The notes beneath the pieces were generated by a model, which did no database searches, was not told the origin of the DNA, and worked only from the letters and a program-made list of their open reading frames with translations. Positions 21,357-34,566 of a stretch of 64,000 nucleotides of DNA are shown piece after piece; position 1 is the first letter of the stretch, and every line of letters begins with the position of its first letter. Origin of the DNA: Kitagawia praeruptora (taxonomy: Eukaryota > Streptophyta > Magnoliopsida > Apiales > Apiaceae); the NCBI GenBank assembly GCA_037693485.1, contig CM075351.1:15743001-15807000 (forward strand). Reading direction: 5' to 3'. The translations under genes and the position numbers were made by a program.

Positions 21357-22249
21357 GGAATAGTGAGAGCTAAAGTTATTGACTAGCCGCCTTTTGTGAA
21401 CAATTTGTTGTGGCTCATCCTTTGTAGACAACACACTGGTTACAAAGGTGGCCACATGTTTATAGATTTTACTTGAGTTAGAAAAATGGACAGAAGGCTC
21501 TTAGGCTTACATGAGTAAAATTTTGTTGGTTTATTAAAGATGTTGCATGCGTAATAAGCTTTGTCAGCTCTCTCTTAACATTCATGTTTTTATCTTGTAA
21601 TTTACCTCAGATTATTACGCGTGATTGATTGATTGCTTCTAGATCAAATGTAAATTATGAAGTAGATATTTCTAGATGATGAGTACAAATATGAACTCGA
21701 AATTAAATCAAGTTAAGAAAATTGGAATAAATCTACACGAATGTACGGAATAAATGAGCTAATAAGTTGCGTCGTAAATAAATTTTCGATTATGTTCGCT
21801 GTATTTATTATAACACAGTTAATTAAAATTAAAATATTAATGTAAGAAGAAGAAAGTATGTGGATCGCACCACGATTAATTGTAATGGCTCCTGCGTCGT
21901 GAAGGCCTTTCCTTCAAATTTGATTCTTTTTTTCTTTTATTGCACAAATATTATCATTAGATTACGAATTTTCAAACTAATGGAAGAAATTGGGGGTTTT
22001 TAATATAATCGACCTGACAGTTACAGGCCGCCCTGTGTGACGTTAGTCATTTCTAATGATATTTTAAGATTTTCCAAATCTATTTATTTCGAATCAAACG
22101 TACGTGATACATGCATTATGCTCTTTGGGGTTTGTTTTGATTATTTTGTTTTTATAATTTTCATATAACCAAAAAAATGTCACGTCTGTTCTGTCTTAGT
22201 CAACTACTTATGTGTTTGTCTGAATTTTCATTGACAAAGATATTTTATA
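21357..22249. other. Upstream region of the DUF1645 gene
   Basis: AT-rich DNA without recognisable coding sequence, probably the promoter region. Confidence 0.4.
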
Positions 22250-22510
22250 CTCCCTCCGTCCCTTTTGATTCTTAACATTTCATTTTTTCAAAACTTTCTG
22301 GCACGCATTTTGAGGTGCATTTTAAGGATAGTTAAATAACTTTTTTTTAAAATTTTCTTTTTCTGTATAAAAATTTAATGTTTAAATTTTTATACAGAAA
22401 AAGAAAATTTTAAAAAAAAGTTATTTAACTATCCTTAAAATGCACCTTAAAATGCGTGCCAGAAAATTTTGAAAAAGTGAAATGTTAAGAATCAAAAGGG
22501 ACGGAGGGAG
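22250..22510. mobile_element. Stowaway MITE with near-perfect hairpin
   Basis: CTCCCTCCGTCCC and GGGACGGAGGGAG ends with TA on both sides. The arms pair almost without mismatch over about 120 bp (GCATTTTAAGGATAGTTA against TAACTATCCTTAAAATGC), making this the most symmetrical copy in the window. Confidence 0.92.
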
Positions 22511-23290
22511 TAGGAAATTAGGAAGTCACCATTCATGGTAGCATGATGCTAAATATATAAAACTCGAAGTTAAAACAAATTCTTAAACGATGTTTTGTTG
22601 AGGGGATAATATAATTGATTTTAATTATTTATATTTATATAAATACATGAAGGGTCTATGTTAAAAATAAGTATAATTTGGAATTGATTTGAAGATCATT
22701 AAAATATAAAATATTATTCTAATAAAGTCATTTCTAAGACGATTTTAAGTGAATTTAACCTAACATGATATTCATATTATAATTATGGTGAATTAGATTC
22801 CCTGTCAAACACTATCTTCAATATTTTCGTGATTCATTATGAAGATGAAGGTAAGTTATTGTCTAAAAAATGGAAAAGGAAAAAATAGATGCTTGTAATC
22901 TATTTTTCGATCCTTTACTCTTTAATACATGAATTATTTTTTGAGTGAAAAGAATGTTTAAATATCATATATGATAATGGTGCTGTGTGGCACAACTTTT
23001 TTTTAAGTGTTTCTCAACTTATTTTTGGGTAAGAATTTCATATTTTGATAATTTTATTTTATACAAATATTTAATGTATCTTTGAGATTCTATAAATTGC
23101 AAAAAAAAGTTAACTTTTTTCAGAAAAAGTTAGCAATCTCTAATTTTGTCTTAAAATAAATTAACTTGTTCTCAAAAAAAGTTTAAAGTCATTGTTGAAT
23201 AAGTTGGGTATAGCAAGGAGCCAAGGACTCTAATAATTTTCTTCATGATATTTTCTATTATCATGCCAAATTTTCTATTGTCATGTGTGC
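22511..23290. other. AT-rich intergenic DNA
   Basis: No gene or clear element recognised. Confidence 0.4.
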
Positions 23291-23291
23291 A

Positions 23292-23480
23292 GTGTTGTAA
23301 AAAGCGGGAATCGGACTTAATCGGTAGAGGCATTGTCCAGGGATTAATCGGGGATTAATCGGGTATTTGAGGATTAATCGGAATGATTAATCGAATAATC
23401 GGATTATTAATCAGTTCGGTAACCCATGGAACAGGGATTAATCGGTGATTAATCGTGATTAATCACCGATTTTTAGAACA
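23292..23480 (+). repeat. AATCGG-rich repeat family, copy 1
   Basis: Begins CAGTGTTGTAAAAAGCGGGA and then repeats GGATTAATCGG-like units about ten times. Related copies are at 47868-48058 and 52858-53398, which end with the inverted terminal sequence, and at 48898-49220. No target duplication or coding sequence is evident. Confidence 0.7.
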
Positions 23481-23524
23481 GAGCATGTGTGTTATGTACC
23501 AAACAAACAATTTTGTACGGGTCC

Positions 23525-25072
23525 TAATAAGTGGATTTTATATCCACTTGAAATGCTTCGTATCGGCTTAAATTGATTATTTGGCCTCAAGTATGTAGTG
23601 TGTTTAATGTGTTTTCATTGAGTTTAGCAGAACTAAGAGTTTGAGGTTAAATTGATTAAAATTTGGATTTTCCGAGGAGGTTGCGCAGTCTACACTGTTT
23701 TGGCCATATCTGGAGTTCTAGAAGTCCGAATTCAGCGATCTTACAGCTCACGCGAAGACAACGAAATTTTCTACAACCTTGGGCAGGAAGCTGGGCGCTG
23801 GCAGCGCTCGGAATGCTGACAGAATTGTTGATGCACTATTTTGGTCATATCTTGAGTTCTACAAGTCCGTTTTGGACGATCTTACAGTCCACACGAAGCT
23901 AACGAGATTCTCTTTCATTCTAAAGTGGTCTAGATTTCCAAATACAACTGGAACGGCCCAGAAATACTGAAGAAAAGTCAGTTACGAATTTTCCTTCAAA
24001 ACAGAATCAATTTAGGAAACGTATTTTGTGCAAAATTGCAAAAATTCTATTTTAACTCTATTTTGGGGAATTTCTTGCTGGACAAGACGCTGGGGCTATA
24101 TAAACACATCTAGGCATCAAGAAAATCACGTTTTTATCAGAGAAGCAAGAGAGACAAGTTGGAGAAGGATTCACCAAAGCTCGTGACAAGCAACGGAGAT
24201 CTAGATCTACTTCATCTTTTGTTTTATTTTATTAAGATACATTATTATTCAAACTTTATTTTTATCATGGTTTCATCAGATCCCATGATGACGAGAGGTT
24301 CAATTACGGACTAATCATTGTCATGGGATTCTAACGGATTTATCTATGTAGTTTAGTAGTTTGTTTGCTTTAAAGATTTGTGAGTGATAAATTCTTGATA
24401 TCCTCGTATGGTTGTGCTTTATGAATTTAGATGCGTAGCTAACATCTAATTTTTTAATCTCTTGCGAAACGAGAGTGGATCTTGAGATTTAGAACTTGCC
24501 ATGCTAGCATAGGATAGGTTGATGTTCTAACATCATGATTTGTAGCGTAAATAGAGATATTATGCTGCCCTATGTGATCTTAATAGATTGTTCTTCAACC
24601 GTTATGTTTTCAAATCTTATAGAGATATAGGGTCTAAGCATAATTGGTGTCTACTCATCTTCTATCTCTTTTGTGGATGTATGTTTAGTTTGGTATTCGT
24701 ATACTGAGAAGTAGCGTATACTTATTTTGTGTTGTCTGATCAGATATCAAAACCATCAAATGCATTGATTAAAGGCATCAACTCTAATCGAAGTATTTAA
24801 TGAAGTTAGGATCCCATGTTTTCTATTGCATAAGTAATTCGATTTAAATTCTCGTTAGTTAATTAATTCTTAGTTGGTTAATTTATTTCCTTAGTTAATT
24901 TTAGATAATCAAACCCCAATTTGTTAATTGTCTTAGCAGTGAATAAAAACCATACATTATTGCATAGGTACATTAACTGCATTAAAACCTAAATCAGATC
25001 TCTGTGGGAACGAACTCAACTTAATTCTATATTACTTGTGACCACGTACGCTTGCGTGATTTTGTGTTAACA
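23525..25072 (+). repeat. 5' LTR of the non-autonomous gypsy-like element
   Basis: Begins TAATAAGTGGATTTTATATC (the 3' copy has TGATAAG, so the first G has mutated) and ends GTGTTAACA. It retains 24 bp around AGAGATATAGGG (24620-24632) that the 3' LTR lacks. The leader before the primer-binding site ends CGTGATTTTGTG. Confidence 0.88.
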
Positions 25073-25077
25073 AGTTT

Positions 25078-25096
25078 TTGACGCCGCTGCCGGGGA
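25078..25096 (+). promoter_or_regulatory. Primer-binding site (tRNA-Asp type)
   Basis: TTGACGCCGCTGCCGGGGA closely matches the complement of the plant tRNA-Asp 3' end (TGGCGCCGTTGCCGGGGA), as used by Athila-type elements. Confidence 0.75.
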
Positions 25097-25193
25097 TCAT
25101 CGATGTTTTATTTTTAGTTTATGTGCTTGTCAATAGTGGTCGTTAGAGTTCACTGACTCGGATTAGTTACTTACCTATCTTGTTTAGTTCGGT

Positions 25194-26068
25194 GTGTTTC
25201 AGGTACTTGAGGGTTTGAAAATGGCAGGCGAGGAGTTGCCATGGTGGGCATATTCGAAGGAGTTGATCCATATGTCACTTATGAGGAACAACCATACTTT
25301 CAATACCACCCTCAACAGTACCAGCAAGATGTTCCAAATATGTCATATTTCTTTGGTAGTGAAGAGTTTCAACATCAGCAACCTACTCCAACTTTTCAGT
25401 TAGATGAGGTTGATGTTATGGAGGAGATTAGGATACTTTCAAAGAGTAATGAGGAGTCTATCAAATCTTTGGAGACACTAGTTGCTTAAGTTTTAAGTGC
25501 CTTGGAACAAGAGAAACATCAATTCATATTCGAGGCAATTCCAGAAAATAACGGTGACTTGGAGCAAGGGACTGCATGCATAATTGAGGAAGACGAATTT
25601 CAAGGTGAGGTGAGCGTTCACAAGCCATATGAGGAATTTGATCATGCTAGGATGGTGGATGATTTGGAAATGGTACTATTTGGGACAGACACTGGTGAGC
25701 TACGCAAATTTCAAGAATTGGTATGTGCGTACCAAGAGGCTGATGAACATGGGAAAGATGCATGTCTTCTATTTGTCTCAGAGTATAAAGATGGAGGTAG
25801 TGCATTAGAGCCAATGGAGGAAGTTCTCTTTAAGGAACCAAAGGCTTCAGCAACTTACATTTACCCTCCTCCATTATATTCAAGCGAAGCCCGCGAATGT
25901 GTGTTGTTTTACAAATTGACAGATTTTGGGTCAACAGATGAAGGCATTGGAATAGGACATAGTTGTTATACGAATAGGCCAAGCGATGAGAAGGGGCAGA
26001 AAGTGTGCCGCCGTGATGACGATGAAGTCTCACGAAGAAATGACCAGGCCAACTATTATTATCCTTAA
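25194..26068 (+). pseudogene. Degenerate internal frame of the element, gag-like in part
   Basis: A frame from about 25241 reads GVDPYVTYEEQPYFQYHPQQ, then MEEIRILSKSNEESIKSLET up to a stop at 25487. It continues in the same frame to 26068 with an acidic stretch (KPYEEFDHARMVDDLEMVLF and on). The block SNEESIKSLET resembles the SIKNLE-type segment near the end of Athila/Tat gag proteins. The downstream acidic part matches nothing I recognise. An overlapping short frame starts at 25194. No RT, integrase or protease follows. Confidence 0.5.
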
Positions 26069-27615
26069 TGGAGGCTTGGACGTAGTCAAGCTAATTGACT
26101 CTAAACAAGCGCTTCGTGGGAGGCAACCCACGCTTTTCGACATTTTTATTTAGGTATGTTTCCTACTATCCCTTGTATTTACTTCCATTCAATGCGAACA
26201 TTGAATATTTCAAGTTTGGGGATAAGTAGTGTATATTAGTTATTTGTGTGTCATTGTGTTCATATAGATATCATATTTTGCATATTAGTAGTAATTCATG
26301 CATGTATGTTCGTGTTATCTATGTTGGTTTCATATAAGACATTCTGCTTTTTTATTTTTCGGATATCATGTGAGTCCATGATAGTTGCATTTGCATAGCA
26401 TGCATATTTCATGATCCCTTAGAATGAGCTAATTCTGATTGGTAGGTCGATGTTGATTTGAGTGTGGTAATGATGATTAGAGGGTTGATTTATAGTCCCT
26501 AAGAAGTGACGTGCATGTTTCGGAAATAAAATTTTTACACAGTCTCATCGTTTGCTTTTGGGCTAGGTTGAGGTCATGCTTGTTTGGTTGTTTTAGATTT
26601 AATCACTTGATTATATTTAGAATTTTCGTTATTCCCTTGATGGCGTAGGAGCACTAAAGTCTAAGTTTGGGGGAAACCAGGGATTTCATGCTAGTTGTAA
26701 TTAATTGTCAATAATGGCTAGATGTCAAATGGCTAGTAGCCGGCTCATATTTATATTAGTAGTCTAGGGTTGGAATTGAGAATTCTCATTCCAGATTGCA
26801 TATATAAAAAAAAATCAGAAAAAAGAAAAGAAGAAGAAAAAAAAGAGAAAAAAAATAGTTGTTTACTTTGTTATCTGCAAAATAAACCAGGGTGAGCTCT
26901 TTAATACTCGAGCAAGTAAGTTCGCGGGGACTTTGTGCCTAATGACCTAAGGCTTTTATAGTCTGGGATCCACTAACCCAACGCTCGCTACATGGGTATT
27001 ATTGTATAAGCCTTTCGGGGTCTCATCCACTGCACGGTTAAATAAGCATGCTTGTATATTATGTGTCGTAGTTGTTGTTCAGTAATAAAGCATGAATTCC
27101 TGGCTAAATCAAATGAGGATGAAGGTGTCTTTAGGTTATGAAGTGTTTATAGTCTATTCTATTTATAAACTTGTGATTGTCTTGGCGAAGAATAGGTATG
27201 ATTTTTGATCTAGTTTTAGGAGTATATCTGATGAGCATCGCACACACACACGTTGCTGTCATGTATTGTTAGAGTACGGGGACTTAGTCGAGCTCTATTT
27301 GGATTTAGTTGCATTCTTTGAGATATTTGCTTGCTAGTTGGTTTTGGTTAGTTCGAGGGGGTCATTGCATTTTCATAGTAGTTGCATTCATGCATTGCAT
27401 TGTTTATGCATTGTTTAGTTAGAAGGATTTTGTGGGTACATTCGCTATAAGCCCTCACGAGACCTCACTCGTCCACTAGGGCTACTTAGGGGTTTAAAGG
27501 GCTTGTTGCATATGCCAAATGCAATCGTGATCACCTACGGAAGTGGTACTAGTTAGTTGTATATAGTTATATTTATTTATGCTTGATGACAAACATCGGT
27601 TTAAGTTTGGGGGTG
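26069..27615 (+). other. Non-coding internal region and polypurine tract of the element
   Basis: Soon after the frame ends, a short hairpin GTGGGAGGCAACCCAC follows AAGCGCTTC (about 26108-26133), a motif I recall from Athila-like elements in the same place. The rest is non-coding, with two TCAAGTTTGGGG/CTAAGTTTGGGG-like purine motifs and finally AAGTTTGGGGGTG at 27603-27615 as the likely polypurine tract. Confidence 0.6.
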
Positions 27616-29316
27616 TGATAAGTGGATTTTATATCCACTTAGAATGCTTCGTATTGGCTTAGATCGATTACTTGACCTCAAGTATGTGGTGTGTTTAATG
27701 TGTTTTCATTGAGTTTTGCAGAACTAATAGTTTGAGGTTAAATTGATTAAAATTTGGATTTTCCGGGGAGGTTGCGCAGTCTACACTGTTTTGGCAATAT
27801 CTAGAGTTCTAGAAGTCCGAATTCAGCGATCTTACAGCTCACGCGAAGACAACGAAATTTTCTACAACCTTGGGCAGGAAGCTGGGCACTGGCAGCATGT
27901 GCTGGGCGCTGGCAGCGCTCGGAATGCTGATAGAATTGCTGATGCACTATTTTGGCCATATCTTGAGTTCTACATGTCCGTTTTGGACGATCTTACAGTC
28001 CACGCGAAGCTAACGAGATTCTATTTCATTTTAAGTGGTCTAGATGTTCAAATACAACTGGAACGACCCACAAATACTGAAGAAAAGTTAGTTACAAATT
28101 TTCCTTCAAAACAGAATCAATTTAGGAAACGTATTTTGTGCCAAATTGCAGAAATTCTACTATAACTCTATTTTGGAGAATTTCTTGTTGGACAAGACGC
28201 TGGAGCTATATAAACATCTAGGCATCAAGAAAATCACTTTTTTATCAGAGAAGCAAGGGAGACAAGTTGGAGAAGGATTCACCAAAGCTCATGACAAGCA
28301 ACGGAGATCTAGATCTACTTCATCTTTTGTTTTCTTTTATTAGGATACATTATCATTCAAACTTTATTTTTATCATGGTTTCATCAGATCCCATGATGAC
28401 GAGAGGTTCAATTACGGACTAATCGTTGTCATGGGATTCTAACGGATTTATCTATGTAGTTTAGTAGTTTGTTTGCTTTAAAGATTTGTGTGTGATGAAT
28501 TTTTGATATCCTCGTATGGTTGTGCTTTATGAATTTAGATGCGTAGCTAACATTTAATTTGTTAATCTCTTGCGAAACGAGAGTGGATCTTGAGATTTAG
28601 AACTTGTCATGCTAGCATATGATAGGTTGATGTTCTAACATCATGATTTGTAGCGTAAATAGAGATATTATGCTGCCCTATGTGATCTTAATAGACAACT
28701 TGTTCTTCAACCGTTATGTTTTCAAATCTTAATTGGTGTCTACTCATCTTCTATCTCTTTTGTGGATGTATGTTTAGTTTGGTATTCGTATACTGAGAAG
28801 TAGCGTATACTTGTTTCGTGTTGTCTGATCAGATATCAAAACCATCACATGCATTGATTAAAGGCATCAACTCTAAGCGAAGTATTTAATGAAGTTAGGA
28901 TCCCATGTTTTCTATTGCATAAGTAATTCGATTTAAATTCTCGTTAGTTAATTAATTCTTAGTTGGTTAATTTATTTACTTAGTTGATTTTAGATAATCA
29001 AACCCCAATTTGTTAATTGTCTTAGCAGTAAATAAAAACCATACATTGTTGCATAGGTACATTAACTGAATTGAAACCTAAATCAGATCTCTGTTTGAAC
29101 GAACTCAACTTAATTCTATACTAGCGTAATAACCCGTGCGAGGCACGGGCTATTCTCTAGCAATTGTTATAAATTCTGTATAATTTTACGATTTAAGGAT
29201 ATTTTTGAACATAATTGCACCTTTTATGTTCATACATATTATAATGTCACTATTTTAATTTATGTATTATTTTATTTATGTATAGATCATATGAGCACTA
29301 AAAATAGGATGTTTTG

Positions 29317-30570
29317 TGTTAGTAGTATTTTTGTTGTTCGTTCGCAGGGAATGACTGAATGTAATATCAAGTTCAAGTTTCTTATCCCTCACAATTTAGA
29401 AGTGTAAAAGAGTGTTTGGGTTGTTTATAAACTAAATTAAACTAATTATCAATCAAGAATAAAATATATGAGGAAAACAATCCAAGAACTGGGGTTCTTC
29501 ACTTGGTTTCAATGCACATTCAATATCTATGTGATGTCTACGTTCTTACCCTGCTGAAAACAATTCTTCTAAGGTTATAATGTTCCCTTCCTAGATACAA
29601 TATAATGTCTACAACTATACCTTAATTGTCACTTCCGTGATACAATCAAAGACAATCATAAACTATTAAGCACCAAGAATTATAAGTCTCACAACTCTCC
29701 TATTAATCTTCCAATCAAATATTCGAGTTATGTCTGTTAAATCTTGTACTAAAATTGCAACTCCTCTTCCAAGTTATTACAATCCCTAAAATCCAATCAA
29801 AGGTTCATGACGCCCCTAATTGTGTTAAGCCCTCAATAACAGATCAGCAAAACAAGAAAATCACAGATAATTAAACACACATGAATACTACCCAATCCTC
29901 AGATTAGAGAATTAGTTACACATGATTAAATTAACAAAACAAGAATTAATAGAAGAAATCATAATTAAAAGAATATAGAAAAGAAACCTTTAATCTTCAA
30001 TGAAAATAATTGTTCTCCAGAAAAATCCCTAAAAGCTGTGTACAAATTGTATCTCTCTAACGAACCACGTTTTTCCCATCCCTAGATGTGTTTATATAGA
30101 TAGTCCTAGTCTTGCCCAACAATCAATTGCCTTCTATTACAATTATAATTTAGAGAAGGTACCAAAACTGCCCAGAATACAATTAGAATTAGAAAAAGGG
30201 CAAAACAGTAAATTCATGGCCTTCTTTTATAAGAACACGTGCGCGACTTCATTCAGCACGTCCCTTGCACTTGTTTCCTATCCCAGGTTGTAGAAAATCT
30301 CTCAAGCTTCGCGTGGGCAGTAAGATCGCTGAAAACGGACTTCTAGAACTCCAGATATGGCCAAAACAGTATAAGCTGCGCAGCCTTCCCGGAAAATCCG
30401 AATTTTAATCAATTAATTCTCCAAAAACGATAGAAGCATCAACTTTAATCAACATTCTCGTAAATCTGCACAACTAAGCAAAACACATCAAAACTACAAC
30501 AACTTGAGTCCAAAACAATCAATTTAAGCCGAACGGAGGCATTCCAAGTGGATATAAAATCCACTTATCA
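29317..30570 (-). mobile_element. Solo LTR inside the Helitron, related to the surrounding LTR family
   Basis: In its orientation it starts TGATAAGTGGATTTTATATC at 30570 and ends CTAACA at 29317, flanked by a perfect 5-bp duplication TTTTG (29312-29316 and 30571-30575). Its first few hundred bases are clearly similar to the LTRs at 23525 and 27616 (for example ATCCGAATTTTAATC on the reverse), but the rest has diverged, so it is another subfamily. Confidence 0.85.
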
Positions 30571-31054
30571 TTTTGTAGCATATAAATATATTGTATAGGT
30601 TATAACACAATTTCTTTTAGAACAATGATAAAAAGACATATCATCGATGTGAATAATACTCGTCATACAATACTTTCCAGATAAAATTAGTACGCTCCTT
30701 AATATTTATTTTTTTAAATATCTCATCAAGATATAGTCGCATTGAATGATACTCTGAAATTACGAGAGGGTTGATTCCCAACACTAACATAATTTTTTAT
30801 ATTTTTTGCATAAATATTAAAGGGATGGTGCTTTTGTAATTTTTAAACATATAGGGATATTATCGTAAGTTCACAACCATTAAAATGACACTTTTTTGCA
30901 CTTGTGTTGTGGTTTAATATATAGTGATAGATAAATCGTGTACCATATTATGAAACCTAAAATATAATATTTTTAAAATAATGCGAATCACCATTATTTT
31001 TACTCAAAAATTAAAATAATAGTAAAAATAAGATAATGGAGATGTCGGATTTAT

Positions 31055-31305
31055 AAAAAAAACTTAGCTTACTCAGTTATAATACCACTCAAAGTGGTGT
31101 CTGAGGAGGGTAAATGTACGCAGACCATGCCCCTATACAATAGGGAGGCTGTTTCCGAAGGACCCCCGGCCAAATACAAATACAAATACAAATACAAAGA
31201 AAGGAAACTAATACAATCTAAACTCACACACACCCAGGGGTCGAACCCTTGACCTCCTACAAAGGAGACAAGGGTTCAACCCACTGCACCAACATGTTAT
31301 TGGCA
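31055..31305 (-). mobile_element. tRNA-derived SINE, Au/SolS-like
   Basis: A 17-bp duplication GGAGATGTCGGATTTAT flanks the block (31038-31054 and 31306-31322). On the minus strand it starts with a pol III-like A box (GGTGCAGTGGGTTGAACCC), has a B box (GGGTTCGACCCC), and later contains GGGGGTCCTTCGGAAACAGC and a (TTTGTA)n stretch, ending in a short T run. These features resemble the Au/SolS SINE type, by memory only. It inserted into the Helitron. Confidence 0.8.
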
Positions 31306-31354
31306 GGAGATGTCGGATTTATGTAAAAGGTTTTTTAACTCAAAACTAAAAAGT

Positions 31355-31416
31355 CAATGTAGCACAATGGTAGGTAGGATAACTTGTGTAAAGGAGGTTC
31401 TAGGTTCGATTCACCA
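31355..31416 (+). repeat. tRNA-like segment 1 in the Helitron
   Basis: TAGCACAATGGT (31360-31371) resembles a pol III A box and GGTTCGATTC (31403-31412) a B box, at tRNA-like spacing. A second copy is at 31646-31708. It lies antisense to the Helitron and is not a functional tRNA as far as can be seen. Confidence 0.55.
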
Positions 31417-31645
31417 CAAAAACTCATTTTTTTTCATTTTAATAAAAGAGTGGCATTTCATGTAATTTTATAACTTATAAGGGTATAACTGTAATTTCAC
31501 AAGGGAATTATTGGCTCAAATTATATCCTTGTTGCTCTATTATATATACCATTATTTTTTCTCAAAAATTAAAATAATAATAAAAATAAGATAATGGAGA
31601 GGTCGGGTTTATGTAAAAGGTTTTTTTAACTCAAAACTAAAAAGT

Positions 31646-31708
31646 CAATGTAGCATAGTGGTTGATAGGATAACTTGTGTAGATGAGGTTCTAGGTTCGA
31701 TTTACCAC
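31646..31708 (+). repeat. tRNA-like segment 2 in the Helitron
   Basis: TAGCATAGTGGT (31651-31662) and GGTTCGATTT (31694-31703) repeat segment 1 together with its flanks (CAAAACTAAAAAGTCAATG upstream, ACCACAAAAACTCATTTTTT downstream), so the two are an internal duplication. It is about 100-160 bases from the Helitron 5' end. Confidence 0.55.
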
Positions 31709-31851
31709 AAAAACTCATTTTTTTCCATTTAAATAAAAGAATAACTTGTAAGGATATAATTATAATTTCATAGGGGGTTTATTAGCTCAAATTATCTTAA
31801 TAGAAAGAGATTACGTGTGACCACGTATGCTTGCGTGATTTAGTGCAAACA

Positions 31852-33147
<1,296 letters not shown>

Positions 33148-33470
33148 CTCCCTCCGTCCCAATGGATTCTTTACACTTACTATTTTGGGCCGTCTCATTC
33201 ATTTCTTTACATTCCCAAAATAGTAAGTTTTAACACTATTACACCCACTACTTCACTTATTTTAACAATATTTTACACTATTACATCCACTATTTCACTT
33301 ATTTTAATAATAAAATCACTATTACACCCATTACTTTACTTATTTAACAATAAAATCACTATTATATCCACTACTTCATTTATTTTAACAATATTACACT
33401 CATTTTATACCCACTTGTCTTGTCCTCCGTGCCCACCAGGAACGTAAAGATCCTAGTGGGACGGAGGGAG
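33148..33470. mobile_element. Stowaway-like MITE (323 bp)
   Basis: CTCCCTCCGTCCC and GGGACGGAGGGAG ends flanked by TA. The interior is different from the hairpin copies: it contains repeated ACACTATTACA(C/T)CCACTA units about 45 bp apart. Confidence 0.88.
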
Positions 33471-34528
33471 TATCATTTAGTATATCCTTCAATTGATTTC
33501 TTTTAGAGAATGTTTGGTTGGGGCATTTAATAAAAAAAGAGGAGAATAATAATTAAACACATTTTCTTGTATTTGTTTTATAAAATTATTATTACCTTTA
33601 ACCCCTTTTAATTTTAAAATTACCCAAAATCCTTCAAATCTCATTTCCCGTGTCCTATTACTCTATTAGATAGTTTTTTACTTTTTTTCCTTTCCTAATC
33701 ATTTTTTCATTTTCAATTATAATTTATATTTTAAACCATTAAATAATAGAATAACATATAAATTAATTATTTTTTAACAATTAATAATAATTTAGTTTAT
33801 AATTTTTATATATTTAAAATAAATTTCATTAAATTTTATTCCATTTTTGGATCAAAATCAAATAACTAAAACAATTCAGGATCATTTCTTTTTCTTTCTA
33901 AATTTTATTTCGTTTTTCAAACATGAACCAAAGGCCTCTTACTTAATTTCCTTTGATTGATTTTATTAGAAGGGTCAAATAGTATAAAATTCAAAATTAT
34001 TCATGATAAAATATAGCCCGGCTTATTTAGAAAAAAAAGAAAAAGAGAAGGCCCGATTTTATAGAGTAACGAGATTGACTTTGATTAGAAAATTAAACAC
34101 GATTAAAAAAGTTCAGAATAATAGAAAATCGACTTTTTTCAACTAGTACCAGTACGCCTGCGTAGTCCGCAAGTATAAAAAGAAAAACATGTGCCAATTC
34201 CGCCAATTAAAAAAAATAAAAACATGCGTGCCAATTTTAATATTCATTTAAGTTGCTATATTTCCTCGAAAGAAACTAATTGTTGTTATAACTTGATCTT
34301 CCAGATGGCGATGTAGGTTCATCCTCCAAACTTAATAAGTTAAAAAATGTTATAATATATATAAAAAAATAAAAAGCCATTTCAGTAATTTGACTTTACA
34401 ATTTTTTATAGTCGCCATACGTCATATTTACCTACTACAATTTACACTTAGAACATGGTATTTGAAACTAATGTATGTATCTGCTGATCTCATTACACAT
34501 TTTTAGATTTTTACTCAAGAAGGATCTA
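33471..34528. other. AT-rich region, possible decayed MITE
   Basis: GAATGTTTGGTTGGGG near 33516 and ATGAACCAAAGGCCTC near 33925 could be decayed inverted ends of a hAT-like MITE, but without a clear duplication. Nothing else is recognised. Confidence 0.35.
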
Positions 34529-34566
34529 TTAGAGCATCTCCAATACTACACATCTATTAGTTAAAA

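Larger units (their letters stand above)
29121..31810 (-). mobile_element. Non-autonomous Helitron (2.69 kb) in the 3' LTR
   Basis: In its own orientation it begins TCTCTTTCTATTAAG at 31810 and ends with the hairpin CCCGTGCCTCGCACGGG, then TTATTACGCTAG at 29121. It sits between A and T of the host LTR (GTAA|T) with no target duplication. TC start, 3' hairpin, CTAG end and A/T insertion are the Helitron hallmarks. There is no Rep/helicase gene. It contains a solo LTR (29317-30570), a SINE (31055-31305) and two tRNA-like segments. Confidence 0.92.
23525..31851 (+). mobile_element. Non-autonomous gypsy-like (Athila/LARD type) LTR retrotransposon, with nested insertions
   Basis: Two direct LTRs of about 1.55 kb (23525-25072, and 27616-31851 once the inserted Helitron is subtracted) enclose about 2.5 kb. 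The 5' LTR is followed by a tRNA-Asp-type primer-binding site, the 3' LTR is preceded by the purine tract AAGTTTGGGGGTG, and the internal part has only degenerate gag-like frames with no protease, RT or integrase. Flanks GGTCC and AATCC may be a decayed duplication. The element cannot move by itself. Confidence 0.85.
27616..31851 (+). repeat. 3' LTR, split by a Helitron
   Basis: 27616-29120 and 31811-31851 together equal the 5' LTR in length and order. The break falls at TTCTATA|TTAC. The 3' copy has an extra 20 bp near 27880-27900, where CTGGGC(A/G)CTGGCAGC is duplicated. Confidence 0.88.

Noticed and set aside
27743..28343. Open frames of 140 and 65 codons
   Set aside because: They lie wholly inside the 3' LTR, with degenerate counterparts at the same place in the 5' LTR (23663-23970); no domain is recognisable.
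24400..29120. CRISPR-like or other direct-repeat system from the long repeats at 23.5 and 27.6 kb
   Set aside because: The repeats are the two LTRs of one retrotransposon, with primer-binding site and polypurine tract in the right places.
31360..31412. Genuine tRNA gene
   Set aside because: A- and B-box-like motifs are present, but I could not find a paired acceptor stem or anticodon arm. It is duplicated inside a Helitron, so a tRNA-derived repeat is more likely.
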